DNA of 64,000 bases from Erythrobacter sp. F6033 (lineage in GTDB: Bacteria > Pseudomonadota > Alphaproteobacteria > Sphingomonadales > Sphingomonadaceae), in assembly GCF_023016005.1 (NCBI RefSeq), contig NZ_JALKAZ010000001.1, forward strand, positions 1,302,001-1,366,000, written 5' to 3'. Made by a program: the position numbers and the translations under genes. Positions 8,704 to 17,542 of this stretch are shown here, one piece after another; positions within the stretch are counted from its first letter, which is position 1; the number at the start of each line of letters is the position of its first letter. Under the pieces are notes generated by a model, which was not told where the DNA came from, ran no database searches, and worked only from the letters and a program-made list of their open reading frames with translations.

Positions 8704-9594
8704 ATGAAAATCGTCAACGGACTGTCTGTTGACGTCGAAGACTGGTTTCAGGTTGGCGCGTTCGAAAATGTCATCGAACGCAGCGATTGGGACGGGTTGA
8801 AGACGCGTGTCGAAGACAATGTCAGCCGGATCATCGATCTGTTCGCCGAAGCCGATGTGAAGGCCACGTTTTTCACGCTGGGCTGGGTAGCCGAAAGGCA
8901 TCCGTCCTTGATCCGCCGGATTGCTGATGCAGGGCACGAAGTTGCAAGTCACGGCTATGACCATGCCCGCGTTTTCACGTTTGAACAGGCTGAATTTGGT
9001 GCTGACATCGCCAAGGCGCGCGCGATCCTGCAAGATGCCTCGGGACAAGCCATCACTGGCTACCGCGCTCCAAGTTTCTCGATAGATCAGCGAAACACAT
9101 GGGCGTTCGAAGTGCTGGCGGAGCAAGGATACACCTACTCGTCCAGCGTCGCTCCAATTACCCACGATCACTATGGCTGGCGCGAGGCGCCGCGTTTTGC
9201 ATTCCGTCCGCTATCATGGTCGGACATGATCGAAATCCCGGTCACCACTGCAATGCTGGGCGGGAAGCGCGTCGCCGCAGGCGGGGGCGGATTTTTCCGC
9301 GTGCTGCCTTATGCATTTTCACGCTGGGCAATCCGGCAGGTTAACAGCCGCGAAGAGCGCCCGGCCGTGTTCTATTTCCACCCTTGGGAGATCGACCCTG
9401 ATCAGCCGCGCGTGCCCGGTGCGCCGCTGCGTTCCAAACTGCGGCACTATACTGGATTGGAACAGATGGTCGGCAAGTTGAGCGCTTTGGCGCAAGAGTT
9501 TGCATGGGGCCGGATGGATGATGTGGCGGAGCGTGAAGCTGCGCGCGCAGGTCAATTCTTCACTGATGTGCCGAACCAGGCGACCGCTGCATGA
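8704..9594 (+). CDS. Polysaccharide deacetylase, XrtA-associated (DUF3473)
   Basis: This NodB-homology (carbohydrate esterase 4) deacetylase should remove N-acetyl groups from the exopolysaccharide. Visible motifs are LSVDVEDWF (catalytic/metal Asp region), the metal-binding HEVASHGYDH, YRAPSFS, and the C-terminal YFHPWEIDPDQPR typical of the DUF3473 extension (TIGR03006-type). No signal peptide is evident, so a cytoplasmic site is likely. ATG 8704 (MKIVNG) is preferred because family members begin just before the VDVED motif; ATG 8671 (11 residues longer) also has a ribosome-binding site. Its end overlaps the FemAB-like gene by four bases. Confidence 0.88.
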   Translation: MKIVNGLSVDVEDWFQVGAFENVIERSDWDGLKTRVEDNVSRIIDLFAEADVKATFFTLGWVAERHPSLIRRIADAGHEVASHGYDHARVFTFEQAEFGADIAKARAILQDASGQAITGYRAPSFSIDQRNTWAFEVLAEQGYTYSSSVAPITHDHYGWREAPRFAFRPLSWSDMIEIPVTTAMLGGKRVAAGGGGFFRVLPYAFSRWAIRQVNSREERPAVFYFHPWEIDPDQPRVPGAPLRSKLRHYTGLEQMVGKLSALAQEFAWGRMDDVAEREAARAGQFFTDVPNQATAA

Positions 9595-10652
9595 ACGCGC
9601 CCGTCAAACTCTCTCACGTCGCGCGCCTTGCCGACCTGACCGACGGGACTACCGTTTTGCGGATTGAGGAATTTGTGCGCGATCAGAAGGCGAGCGTCTT
9701 CCATCGCCCAGCTTGGCTGAACGCGGTTCAGGCTAGTACGGGCCAACGGGCAGCAGGGATCATTGCCGAACAGCTTGGCGTAATTACGGGCTGGCTTCCG
9801 CTGACCGAGGTTCGCTCGCTTCTGTTTCCAAACACGTTGGTATCAAGCGGGTTTGGTGTTGGCGGCGGCATATGTGCCGAAAGCGGCGACGCGGCGAGGA
9901 CACTCGCAAACGCAGCGCAGAACCACGCTGTGGATATGGACTTTAGCAGTATCGAAGTGCGCGGCGGGTTCATCCCTGATGACTGGCTCACTCGGGATGA
10001 CAAGCATTGCGGTTTTGAGCGCGATCTTGCCCAAGATGACGAAGCAGAATTGCTTGCCATTCCGCGCAAGGCACGGGCCGAGGTTCGCAAGGGTCTGAAA
10101 AACGATCTGGAAGTGCGCGTTGGCCGTGAGAAGCGCGATCTGGACGCACACTACGCCGTTTATAGCGAGAGTGTGCGCAATCTTGGAACGCCGGTCTTCC
10201 CACGAAAGCTGTTCAAAGCGATGATCGACGCCTTCCCAGCTGACAGCGATATTCTCACCGTTTTCAAAGATGGCGTTCCAATATCAAGCGTGTTCTCGTT
10301 CTATCATAATGGTGCAGTTTTGCCGTTTTGGGGCGGAGGGATTTTTGCCGCCCGAAATGAACGTTCTAATGAACTGATGTATTACAAATTGATGCTGCAC
10401 GCCCGATCACGCGGGATGGCCCGTTTCGATTTCGGTCGCTCCAAGGCAGGAAGCGGGCCCTACAATTTCAAAAAGAACTGGGGCTTTGATCCTGTTCCAC
10501 TCACCTATGGAGAATGGACAGCGCCAGGTGAGAAGCCTCGCGACATCGACCCAACCAACGGGGCATACAGTCGCAAAATTGAGCTTTGGAAAAAGCTCCC
10601 ACTGCCTGTAGCCAATCTTGTCGGTCCATGGATCGCACGCGATCTAGCCTGA
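9591..10652 (+). CDS. FemAB-like / GNAT-fold protein, XrtA-associated
   Basis: This 353-residue protein resembles the FemAB-related family of PEP-CTERM loci (TIGR03019). It has an N-terminal segment with the motif FHRPAWLNAV, a central IPRKARAEVRKGLKNDLEV, and a C-terminal acyltransferase half containing YYKLMLHARSRGMARFDFGR and SGPYNFKKNWGF. FemAB proteins transfer amino acids from aminoacyl-tRNA; in this setting an aminoacyl or acyl decoration of the polysaccharide is plausible but unproven. The coupled ATGA overlap with the deacetylase suggests both modify the same polymer. Confidence 0.83.
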   Translation: MNAPVKLSHVARLADLTDGTTVLRIEEFVRDQKASVFHRPAWLNAVQASTGQRAAGIIAEQLGVITGWLPLTEVRSLLFPNTLVSSGFGVGGGICAESGDAARTLANAAQNHAVDMDFSSIEVRGGFIPDDWLTRDDKHCGFERDLAQDDEAELLAIPRKARAEVRKGLKNDLEVRVGREKRDLDAHYAVYSESVRNLGTPVFPRKLFKAMIDAFPADSDILTVFKDGVPISSVFSFYHNGAVLPFWGGGIFAARNERSNELMYYKLMLHARSRGMARFDFGRSKAGSGPYNFKKNWGFDPVPLTYGEWTAPGEKPRDIDPTNGAYSRKIELWKKLPLPVANLVGPWIARDLA

Positions 10653-10664
10653 CGGATAGTGGCT

Positions 10665-11891
10665 ATGGGTGACATTCTGTTTCTTGCGCATAGAGTGCCA
10701 TTCCCGCCTAATCGGGGCGACAAAATCCGCGCGCATCATCTGCTGAAAAACCTCGCATCGATTGGAGCTGTGCACGCAGGGTGTTTCGCTGAGAGCGAAG
10801 AAGACCGTGCTGGTGAGAGCGAACTTGAAACAATCTGCGCGAGCCATCGTGTGGTCAACCGAACAAAACCGCTGGTTCTTGCGGGAGCAGAGGCCGTGCT
10901 TTCCGGTAAGCCAGTAAGTCTGACTGCGTTTCACAGCGTGAAGCTGGAAAGCTGGGTGCGCGAGACGATTGCGTCCCGCGATATTGCTACGGTTGTGATA
11001 TTCTCCGGACAGATGGGGCAATATGTTCCCGATGACTTCGATGGCCGTGTCATTATAGACCTGTGCGATGTCGATAGCGCCAAATTCGAAGGCTATGCCA
11101 ATGCAGGCGAGCGCGTTTGGCTGAACGCGCGCGAAGGGCGGCTGCTGGCTCAGGAAGAAGAGCGGCTTTGCAAGCGAGCCGATACAACGATTTTGATCAG
11201 CGAGAATGAGGCTAGCCTTTTTCGTGATCGGCTGCGGTCAACAGCCGACACAAACATTGCGGTGCTGGGCAACGGTATCGATTCCGTTTTCTTCGACCCT
11301 GCAGGAATAGAGGCCAACAGCGCGATTTCAGCGCGGCCGGGGCCGCATTTCGTTTTCACCGGTCAGATGGATTACCGGCCAAATGAGCAGGCCGCTCTTT
11401 GGGTGATAGACAATTTCCTGCCAGCCATCCGCGCGGTTCATCCTTCTGCGGAATTTCATGTTGTTGGACGCAATCCAACCGCGAAATTGCTCGCGCGAAA
11501 AGACGAGCCGGGATTGGCCGTTCACGGGGAAGTGCCCGACGTGCGGCCATACATCGCTGCGGCAGACTGTGTTCTCGCACCGCTGCTGATCGCACGGGGC
11601 GTTCAAAACAAAGTGCTGGAAGCGATGGCTATGGCAAAGCCAGTATTGGCCACGCCAGAAGCGGCGACGGGTATCCCGGCGACGGATGGCCGTGACTGGA
11701 TGGTTTGCCAAGCCGATGCTCAAGCGATGATTGCCCGTTTGACACAGGTGATCGGCGATCAAACAGCGAATAGCGAAATGGGCAGAAATGCTCGGGAGTT
11801 CGTGCTCAATCACCATTCTTGGGATGCAATGCTAGCACCGCTTGAAGCGATGGTTGCTACCAATCGTCCGGAGGCGCGCAATGCCGCCTGA
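10665..11891 (+). CDS. Glycosyltransferase family 4, XrtA-associated (TIGR03087-like)
   Basis: This GT-B glycosyltransferase has 408 residues. The N-terminal domain starts ILFLAHRVPFPPNRGDKIRA, characteristic of the PEP-CTERM/EpsH1-associated transferase group. The C-terminal GT4 domain contains VFTGQMDYRPNEQAALW, HVVGRNP and the donor-binding acidic motif region NKVLEAMAMAKPVLATPEA. It adds a sugar to the lipid-linked repeat unit on the cytoplasmic face. ATG 10665 is preferred over GTG 10659 (GGA eight bases upstream). It overlaps the exosortase gene by 11 bases. Confidence 0.9.
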   Translation: MGDILFLAHRVPFPPNRGDKIRAHHLLKNLASIGAVHAGCFAESEEDRAGESELETICASHRVVNRTKPLVLAGAEAVLSGKPVSLTAFHSVKLESWVRETIASRDIATVVIFSGQMGQYVPDDFDGRVIIDLCDVDSAKFEGYANAGERVWLNAREGRLLAQEEERLCKRADTTILISENEASLFRDRLRSTADTNIAVLGNGIDSVFFDPAGIEANSAISARPGPHFVFTGQMDYRPNEQAALWVIDNFLPAIRAVHPSAEFHVVGRNPTAKLLARKDEPGLAVHGEVPDVRPYIAAADCVLAPLLIARGVQNKVLEAMAMAKPVLATPEAATGIPATDGRDWMVCQADAQAMIARLTQVIGDQTANSEMGRNAREFVLNHHSWDAMLAPLEAMVATNRPEARNAA

Positions 11892-12918
11892 AGCAACCGA
11901 AACGCAGCGCTCTTGGCAACAGCAGAGCTTTTTGGACAAGGTGCCGGAAGCCTGGCGCGCGCCGTTAGGGCTACTAGTGCTGGCCGCGCTCGGCCTGTGT
12001 TTCGTGACAGCCCGTGAATGGAGTGAAATGGTCCACCAATGGTGGAACATTGACACCTATTCCCACATCCTTCTTGTCCCGCTCATAATCATCTGGCTCG
12101 TGTGGCTCAGAACGGACGAATTGCTAAAGCTTGCACCAAGGCCATCTGCACTTGGTCTTGGCCTAGTGGCTGCAGGGCTGGGATTGTGGCTTGTGGGCAG
12201 ATTGACCGACATCAATCTGCTCGCGCATGCCGGCGCGGTGGGGGCTCTGCAAGGAGCAGTTGTCGCCGCACTTGGTGTTCGCGTAGCGCTGATGCTCGCA
12301 TTGCCGTTGGCATTTGCAGCGTTCCTTGTTCCCTTCGGCGACGAGATGATCCCAGCACTGCAAATGATCACAGCAGAGATCGCTATCTGGTTGACCCATT
12401 GGAGCGGAATTCCAGCGGTAGTTGACGGGATCTATATCGAAACACCTGTTGGTCTGTTTATCGTGGCTGAGGCGTGTTCAGGAGTGAAGTTTCTAATTGC
12501 CATGGTCACGCTGGCGGTGCTGGTTTGCTATACGTGTTTTGAACGCTGGAGCCGCCGTGCCGCGTTTATGGTGGCCTCAATTATCATTCCAATCATAGCC
12601 AATGGTATTCGCGCCTGGGGAACGATTTACATCGCGCAAAGCCAGGGCGTTGAGTTCGCTGCAGGTTTTGATCACATTTTCTACGGTTGGATTTTCTTTG
12701 GAATTGTTGTTGTCATCTTGATTGCGGGTGCATGGCGCTTTTTCGAACGCGAGCCAGAGGATTACGGTTGGAGTGTTGACGAAATCGCCGCTTGGCCGTG
12801 GGTGGCGAAGATTGAACGGTCTGACACGACTGTTTCCGCGGCAGCTGGAGCTATCGCAGCGATGGCCTTCGCAGCGGCGATGATCGTTGCGATTGTCGGC
12901 CCGAAAGCGATCGGCTAG
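11881..12918 (+). CDS. xrtA: Exosortase A without an EpsI domain
   Basis: This polytopic inner-membrane transpeptidase-like enzyme recognises PEP-CTERM tails of exported proteins. The catalytic triad is present: Cys199 in EACSG, Arg244 in NGIRAW and His265 in DHIFYGW. At least eight hydrophobic segments are visible. ATG 11881 follows GGAGG at six bases. Many XrtA proteins continue into a periplasmic EpsI (DUF3485) domain of about 200 residues. Here the protein ends at 345 residues just after one more membrane segment (AAAGAIAAMAFAAAMIVAIV), and the amidotransferase begins 13 bases later, so the domain is absent and no separate epsI is visible. Confidence 0.9.
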   Translation: MPPEATETQRSWQQQSFLDKVPEAWRAPLGLLVLAALGLCFVTAREWSEMVHQWWNIDTYSHILLVPLIIIWLVWLRTDELLKLAPRPSALGLGLVAAGLGLWLVGRLTDINLLAHAGAVGALQGAVVAALGVRVALMLALPLAFAAFLVPFGDEMIPALQMITAEIAIWLTHWSGIPAVVDGIYIETPVGLFIVAEACSGVKFLIAMVTLAVLVCYTCFERWSRRAAFMVASIIIPIIANGIRAWGTIYIAQSQGVEFAAGFDHIFYGWIFFGIVVVILIAGAWRFFEREPEDYGWSVDEIAAWPWVAKIERSDTTVSAAAGAIAAMAFAAAMIVAIVGPKAIG

Positions 12919-12931
12919 GTCGCAAATCGTC

Positions 12932-14830
12932 ATGTGCGGTATTGCCGGTCTCTTTCACGCTGAAACGCCTAAGCCGGTCGACCCTGTCCGGATTGAACGC
13001 ATGTGCGATGCGATGGTTCACCGCGGGCCGGATGGCGCGGGAATTTGGACCGAGCACGGCATAGGGCTGGGCCACCGGCGATTATCGGTCATCGATGTGG
13101 AAGGTTCGCCGCAACCGATGCATTCGGCAGACGGGCGCGCAGTGATTGTCTTCAATGGCGAGATCTACAATTTCCGCGAGCTTCGACGCGAGCTTGAAAA
13201 AGACGGGGTTCGGTTCCGCACGCAGGGCGACACTGAGATGATCCTCGCTGCATGGCAGCGTTGGGGCACTGGCTGTCTTGAAAAGCTGCACGGCATGTTC
13301 GCTTTTGCTCTCTACGATCTGGATAAGCGTCAATTGCTGCTTGCGCGCGATCGGTTCGGTGTGAAGCCGATGTTCATGGCGCGCCTTTCAGATGGCAGCA
13401 TCGCATTCGCGTCCGAACTGAAAGGGTTGCTCGCCCACCCTCAATTGCGCCGTAAAGTCGATCCTGCCGCTCTTGAGGCGTATATGACTTGGGGGTATGT
13501 CCCCGATACGCATTCGATTTTGTCCGGCGTAGAGAAGCTGCCCGCTGGGCATTTCATGCTGCTTGAGCAGGGCAAAGCGCCTGAAGGCTCGAAACAGTGG
13601 TGGGACATCGATTTTACTAAGCGGGCGTCAGGAAGCGAGGCCGATCTTTCGGCTGAGTTAGTCCACTTGATGCGCGATGCTGTGCAATCACGGATGGTTG
13701 CCGATGTGCCTCTTGGCGCGTTTCTTTCCGGGGGCGTCGATTCCTCAAGTGTTGTCGCCTTGATGAGCGAGGCTAGCGAGGAGCCGGTCCGAACTTGCTC
13801 AATCGGCTTCGATGTCGCGGGGCTGGATGAAACAAGTTACGCCAAGCAAATTGCGCAAAAATTCTCCACCGATCACACCGCACGCACGGTGGGGCAAAAT
13901 GACTTCAACGCCATTGATCAATTGTCTGGGATGTTTGACGAACCTTTCGCCGATGCATCTGCTTTGCCGACTTGGCACGTCTGCGTTTTGGCCAGAGAAA
14001 AGGTAACTGTCGCGCTGTCCGGCGATGGAGCGGATGAGGCATTCGCCGGATATCGCCGTCAGGTGTTTCACCACAATGAAGAACGTGTTCGTTCGATATT
14101 GCCAAAGGGTTTTAGGCAAACGGTGTTTGGCGGGCTTGGAAAGTACTGGCCAAAGGCGGACTGGGCACCGCGACCATTGCGGGCAAAGTCTACCCTCCTA
14201 GCGTTGGCAGGCAGCGGTGACGAAGGATACGCAAGCGGGCTTTCCGTAACAACACCAGAGCAACGACATGCCTTGTATTCTGATCGCTTCACAAAATTGA
14301 TTGGAGGTCACCGCGCTGAGGATGAACTTGTCGCACTCATGCGAGAAGCACCGGGGCAAAGCGGTTTGGATCGTGCTCAATATGCCGATCTGAAGTTCTG
14401 GTTGCCCGGCGATATTCTAACCAAAGTTGACCGGACCAGTATGGCTGTCAGTCTTGAGGCGCGCGAGCCACTTCTTGACCACCGACTGGTCGAGTTCGCA
14501 GCCAAGCTGCCCGAGAAAATGCGGGTGAAGGGCAGCACAGGGAAGTATCTGCTGAAAAAATGCATGGAGCGATACCTGCCGGACGAGATTCTGTATCGCC
14601 CCAAGCAGGGTTTTGTAACTCCGATCGCTGAATGGTTCCGCGGACCATTGGCTGGTGAAGCGCGCAATATTGCCGATAGCTCATTGCTTGCCGAAACTGG
14701 TTGGTTCTCTCCGCAAGGTTTGTCTGATTTGGCCGACGCACATATCGCAGGCCGTAACGACAATTCGCGTGTGCTCTGGCAATTGCTAATGCTCGAAAAG
14801 TCGCTGAATCGTCTTGAGATTACTGCATAA
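12932..14830 (+). CDS. Asparagine-synthetase-like amidotransferase 1, XrtA-associated
   Basis: This 632-residue protein has an N-terminal class II glutaminase domain beginning MCGIAGLF (catalytic Cys2) with MVHRGPDGAGIW and VFNGEIYNF. The C-terminal synthetase domain carries the PP-loop LSGGVDSSSVVALM (about 265-280) and SGDGADEAFAGYRR. It matches the exosortase-A-system amidotransferase (TIGR03108) rather than general AsnB, judging by locus. The family transfers glutamine ammonia to an adenylated carboxylate; here it probably amidates a sugar acid or other carboxylate of the polymer. It closes the cluster, and 200 bases without a gene follow. Confidence 0.9.
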   Translation: MCGIAGLFHAETPKPVDPVRIERMCDAMVHRGPDGAGIWTEHGIGLGHRRLSVIDVEGSPQPMHSADGRAVIVFNGEIYNFRELRRELEKDGVRFRTQGDTEMILAAWQRWGTGCLEKLHGMFAFALYDLDKRQLLLARDRFGVKPMFMARLSDGSIAFASELKGLLAHPQLRRKVDPAALEAYMTWGYVPDTHSILSGVEKLPAGHFMLLEQGKAPEGSKQWWDIDFTKRASGSEADLSAELVHLMRDAVQSRMVADVPLGAFLSGGVDSSSVVALMSEASEEPVRTCSIGFDVAGLDETSYAKQIAQKFSTDHTARTVGQNDFNAIDQLSGMFDEPFADASALPTWHVCVLAREKVTVALSGDGADEAFAGYRRQVFHHNEERVRSILPKGFRQTVFGGLGKYWPKADWAPRPLRAKSTLLALAGSGDEGYASGLSVTTPEQRHALYSDRFTKLIGGHRAEDELVALMREAPGQSGLDRAQYADLKFWLPGDILTKVDRTSMAVSLEAREPLLDHRLVEFAAKLPEKMRVKGSTGKYLLKKCMERYLPDEILYRPKQGFVTPIAEWFRGPLAGEARNIADSSLLAETGWFSPQGLSDLADAHIAGRNDNSRVLWQLLMLEKSLNRLEITA

Positions 14831-15030
14831 GTATAAGCGCGTACCCCAACATTCGCCTGACCGAATGACCCACTTTGAGACTCTGGTCGCCGGATAAGTG
14901 TAAATTACTGATTGCCAAGCAACTCCTCACTCGCTTACCATCCGAGCAACAGAGCCCAAAGGGCCAGTCGCGCGTCAGCTGTTTCAAGAATAGCTTGCAA
15001 AAATTCGGGTTGTGTTTGGAGTAGTGCGTT
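14831..15030. other. Intergenic region before the RpfF-like gene
   Basis: These 200 bases hold no gene. A short inverted repeat GCCC-AAA-GGGC lies at 14954-14964. GGAG nine bases before ATG 15031 is the ribosome-binding site. A promoter for the RpfF-like gene is expected here because the gap separates it from the exopolysaccharide operon, but no convincing -35/-10 pair was identified. Confidence 0.4.
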
Positions 15031-15954
15031 ATGGATAGCAGCGCGAGTAGGGCAGTCCCACTAGTTGGTGACGAAGAGCTTTACGCAGAAAGCGCTCTCC
15101 ATGCTTCTATTCCAGAGGGCCTATTTGGTCTGAGCGAACTTGATGTGTTGTATGAAGATGCGACTGCAACACTCTGGACTTACATAAATCCAGAAGGCCG
15201 GCCCAGTTTTACGCCGGCTATGCTCAACGATTTTGAGAATTGGCAGCGCCTGATTGCAATGGGCTTTGGCACCGACAAAGTGCCACTCCGCTATCTTGTG
15301 CTTGGCAGCCGCGCTCCTGATGTTTTCTGTTTCGGCGGTGATCTTGATCTATTTCAGAACCTGATCCGCAATCGCGACCGACAGGGGCTCGTCAATTACG
15401 GGCACCGTTGTTGCGCCATTCTCGATCGGAATATTCGCACTCTCGATATTCCAATGCTCACCGTCGGTTTGGTTCAAGGCACGGCTTTGGGCGGCGGTTT
15501 TGAAGCATTGCTCTCGTTTGATTTCATCATCGCCGAACGGCATGCGACGTTTGGATTGCCTGAAATCATGTTTGGTCTTTACCCGGGCATGGGCGCCCAT
15601 GCGCTTCTTTCGCGCAAGCTGGGCAGCGCCATGGCAGACCGGATTATTATGTCGAATGAGACATATACCGCTGAGCAGATGTATGACTTGGGGATTGTCC
15701 ACCAGCTGGCGGAGCCCGGCGATGGTTTGAATGCGACACGGGACTTCATCAAGAAATCTGAGCGGCGTCATGCTGGAATGGTCGGCTCGCGTCGTGCTAC
15801 AAAGAAGGTTTGGCAACTCGAACTTGAAGAGCTTAATCGCATTACAGAGATGTGGGCGGATGCAGCTTTGGAACTGCGCGAACACGATTTGAAAGTGATG
15901 AGCCGCTTGGTTGCCGCACAAGCCCGACTGGCTGAACGCATTGCAGCCGCTTAA
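15031..15954 (+). CDS. RpfF-like crotonase (putative DSF-family signal synthase)
   Basis: This crotonase-fold protein of 307 residues resembles RpfF of Xanthomonas, which makes cis-2-unsaturated fatty acid signals (DSF) from acyl-ACP. Both catalytic glutamates are conserved in context: Glu158 in GGGFEALLS and Glu178 in FGLPEIMFGLYPGMGA. Their 20-residue spacing equals that of Glu141/Glu161 in RpfF. CFGGDLDLFQNLI and LNRITEMWADAALEL also match the RpfF subgroup rather than catabolic enoyl-CoA hydratases. No rpfC/rpfG pair is adjacent. Its position after the exopolysaccharide cluster fits signal-controlled biofilm, but the function is inferred from motifs only. Confidence 0.82.
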   Translation: MDSSASRAVPLVGDEELYAESALHASIPEGLFGLSELDVLYEDATATLWTYINPEGRPSFTPAMLNDFENWQRLIAMGFGTDKVPLRYLVLGSRAPDVFCFGGDLDLFQNLIRNRDRQGLVNYGHRCCAILDRNIRTLDIPMLTVGLVQGTALGGGFEALLSFDFIIAERHATFGLPEIMFGLYPGMGAHALLSRKLGSAMADRIIMSNETYTAEQMYDLGIVHQLAEPGDGLNATRDFIKKSERRHAGMVGSRRATKKVWQLELEELNRITEMWADAALELREHDLKVMSRLVAAQARLAERIAAA

Positions 15955-15957
15955 GGG

Positions 15958-17073
15958 CTAGTCCTCCGACCCGTGGCCAAGAGCCATGTATTCGTCGCTC
16001 TGCATTTCATTGAGCCGGCTCGCGGTCCTCTCAAATTCGAAACTCCCATCGCCCGATGGATACAGAGCATCGGGCGAGGCCGCCGCCGTTGCGAACAGCT
16101 TTACCCTGTGTTCGTAAAGTGCGTCGATTAGCGTGACAAAGCGAGCGGCTTCATTGCGCATATCCGGGGCCATTTGTGGGATACCCACGATTATCACTGT
16201 GTGAAAATGCTGTGCAATCGCGAGGTAATCCGGTGCACCGCGTGCTTCCGCGCACAGCCGCTTAAAACTGAAAACGCCAACCCCTTTGAGCGATTTGGGA
16301 ACGTGCAAGGTCCGATTCGCGCCAACTTTCAGCTCTTCAGACGGTACGTGCTCGGCATCCTCTGGTGCAAAATCGGTCAGCCGGAAGAATGCCTCGCGCA
16401 CTTTGTCAGTGGCAGCATCGCCCAGCGGCGTATGCCAGGTCGCCAATCCGCCGATCCGGTCCAGCCGGTAATCTGTTGGGCCGTTCAATCCAACCACATC
16501 CAGTTCGGTTTCGATCAGATCGATAAAGGGTAGGAAATGCTCTCGATTGAGACCATCCTTGTAGAGATCGCGGGGAGGGCGGTTTGACGTCGTAACGATA
16601 GTGACGTCCTGCTCGTGGATCAGCTGGGTAAACAACCGGCTCATGATCATGGCATCTGCTGAATTGTTCACAACCATTTCGTCAAACGCGAGGCAACGGA
16701 TATCGGCGCCGAGCCGTTCCGCGACGGTGGGAATGGGATCACCGCTTACGCTCTTTCTCGCTTCCCGCATTTCCGCGTGAACTTCTTGCATAAAAGCATG
16801 AAAATGCGCGCGGCGCTTTGTTTCGAGGTTTAGGGTATCGTGAAACAGATCCATGAGCATGGACTTACCCCGGCCAACGCCGCCCCACATATAGACGCCC
16901 TGCGCGCGGGTTTGCTTGCGGCCAAACAGCTGTCCCAGAAGTCCGCCAGTCGTTTCGGCTTCCAGTTCTTTTTGAAGCGCATCTAGGCGCACCGCGCATA
17001 GCCTCTGATCGGCGTCGGGCTGCAATTCTCCCGAGGCGATCATTTGTTCATAGCGTGCCAAGAGCCCGCTCAT
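15958..17073 (-). CDS. zapE: Cell division protein ZapE / AFG1-like ATPase
   Basis: This 371-residue P-loop ATPase has Walker A GGVGRGKSMLMD, the family motif RAHFHAFMQEVHAEM, Walker B CLAFDEMVV and the arginine-containing TSNRPPRDLYKDGLNREHFLPFI. ZapE associates with the Z-ring in E. coli; mitochondrial AFG1 relatives assist respiratory complex quality control. It is the last gene of the - strand run sdhB / thioesterase / zapE, and its ATG directly abuts the stop of the thioesterase gene. The link to succinate dehydrogenase genes is common in alphaproteobacteria. Confidence 0.92.
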   Translation of the reverse strand: MSGLLARYEQMIASGELQPDADQRLCAVRLDALQKELEAETTGGLLGQLFGRKQTRAQGVYMWGGVGRGKSMLMDLFHDTLNLETKRRAHFHAFMQEVHAEMREARKSVSGDPIPTVAERLGADIRCLAFDEMVVNNSADAMIMSRLFTQLIHEQDVTIVTTSNRPPRDLYKDGLNREHFLPFIDLIETELDVVGLNGPTDYRLDRIGGLATWHTPLGDAATDKVREAFFRLTDFAPEDAEHVPSEELKVGANRTLHVPKSLKGVGVFSFKRLCAEARGAPDYLAIAQHFHTVIIVGIPQMAPDMRNEAARFVTLIDALYEHRVKLFATAAASPDALYPSGDGSFEFERTASRLNEMQSDEYMALGHGSED

Positions 17074-17538
17074 CTAGCCGTCCTTGCGCGCGACAAATTT
17101 GCGAATGATCCCGCTATAGGCCGCGACAGGGTCATCATCTTGCACAACTTCCCCGCGAACAAAGACAAGCTTGCCCGTCTCGCGCATGATCTCTGTCACC
17201 GCATCAAGCGGTCTCTTCGGATCACCGCCGCCGATAAACTGGGTTGAAAGCTCAAGTGTGACCGAAGGGCCCGCATTACCGGAGCCGACAACATGCATGG
17301 TCGTGAACATCGAAATATCGATTAGTCCCAGCGAAACCGCGCCGTGGATAATGCCTTGCAGGTTTTCATGGCGCCGCTCGGGGAACATTCGCAACCGACA
17401 CTTGTCACCTTCGCGGCGCGTAATGAGCTTACCCATCACGGCGCCATTGAACAGCGTGTCGTCTTTGAGATTCCAGTGATGCCAACCCGGATTTGCAGGA
17501 TCGGGCAGGTGATCGAATACGTCGTCTGAAAACGCCAC
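17074..17538 (-). CDS. PaaI-family (hot-dog fold) thioesterase
   Basis: This 154-residue protein has the hot-dog thioesterase pattern: GIIHGAVSLGLIDISMFTT (central helix with the acidic residue), then VTLELSTQFIGGGDPKRPLDA and the closing strand GKLVFVRGEVVQDD. Such enzymes cleave small acyl-CoA thioesters; the substrate cannot be told from sequence. It lies four bases after sdhB and abuts zapE, so all three are probably cotranscribed. Confidence 0.83.
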   Translation of the reverse strand: MAFSDDVFDHLPDPANPGWHHWNLKDDTLFNGAVMGKLITRREGDKCRLRMFPERRHENLQGIIHGAVSLGLIDISMFTTMHVVGSGNAGPSVTLELSTQFIGGGDPKRPLDAVTEIMRETGKLVFVRGEVVQDDDPVAAYSGIIRKFVARKDG

Positions 17539-17542
17539 TCGA

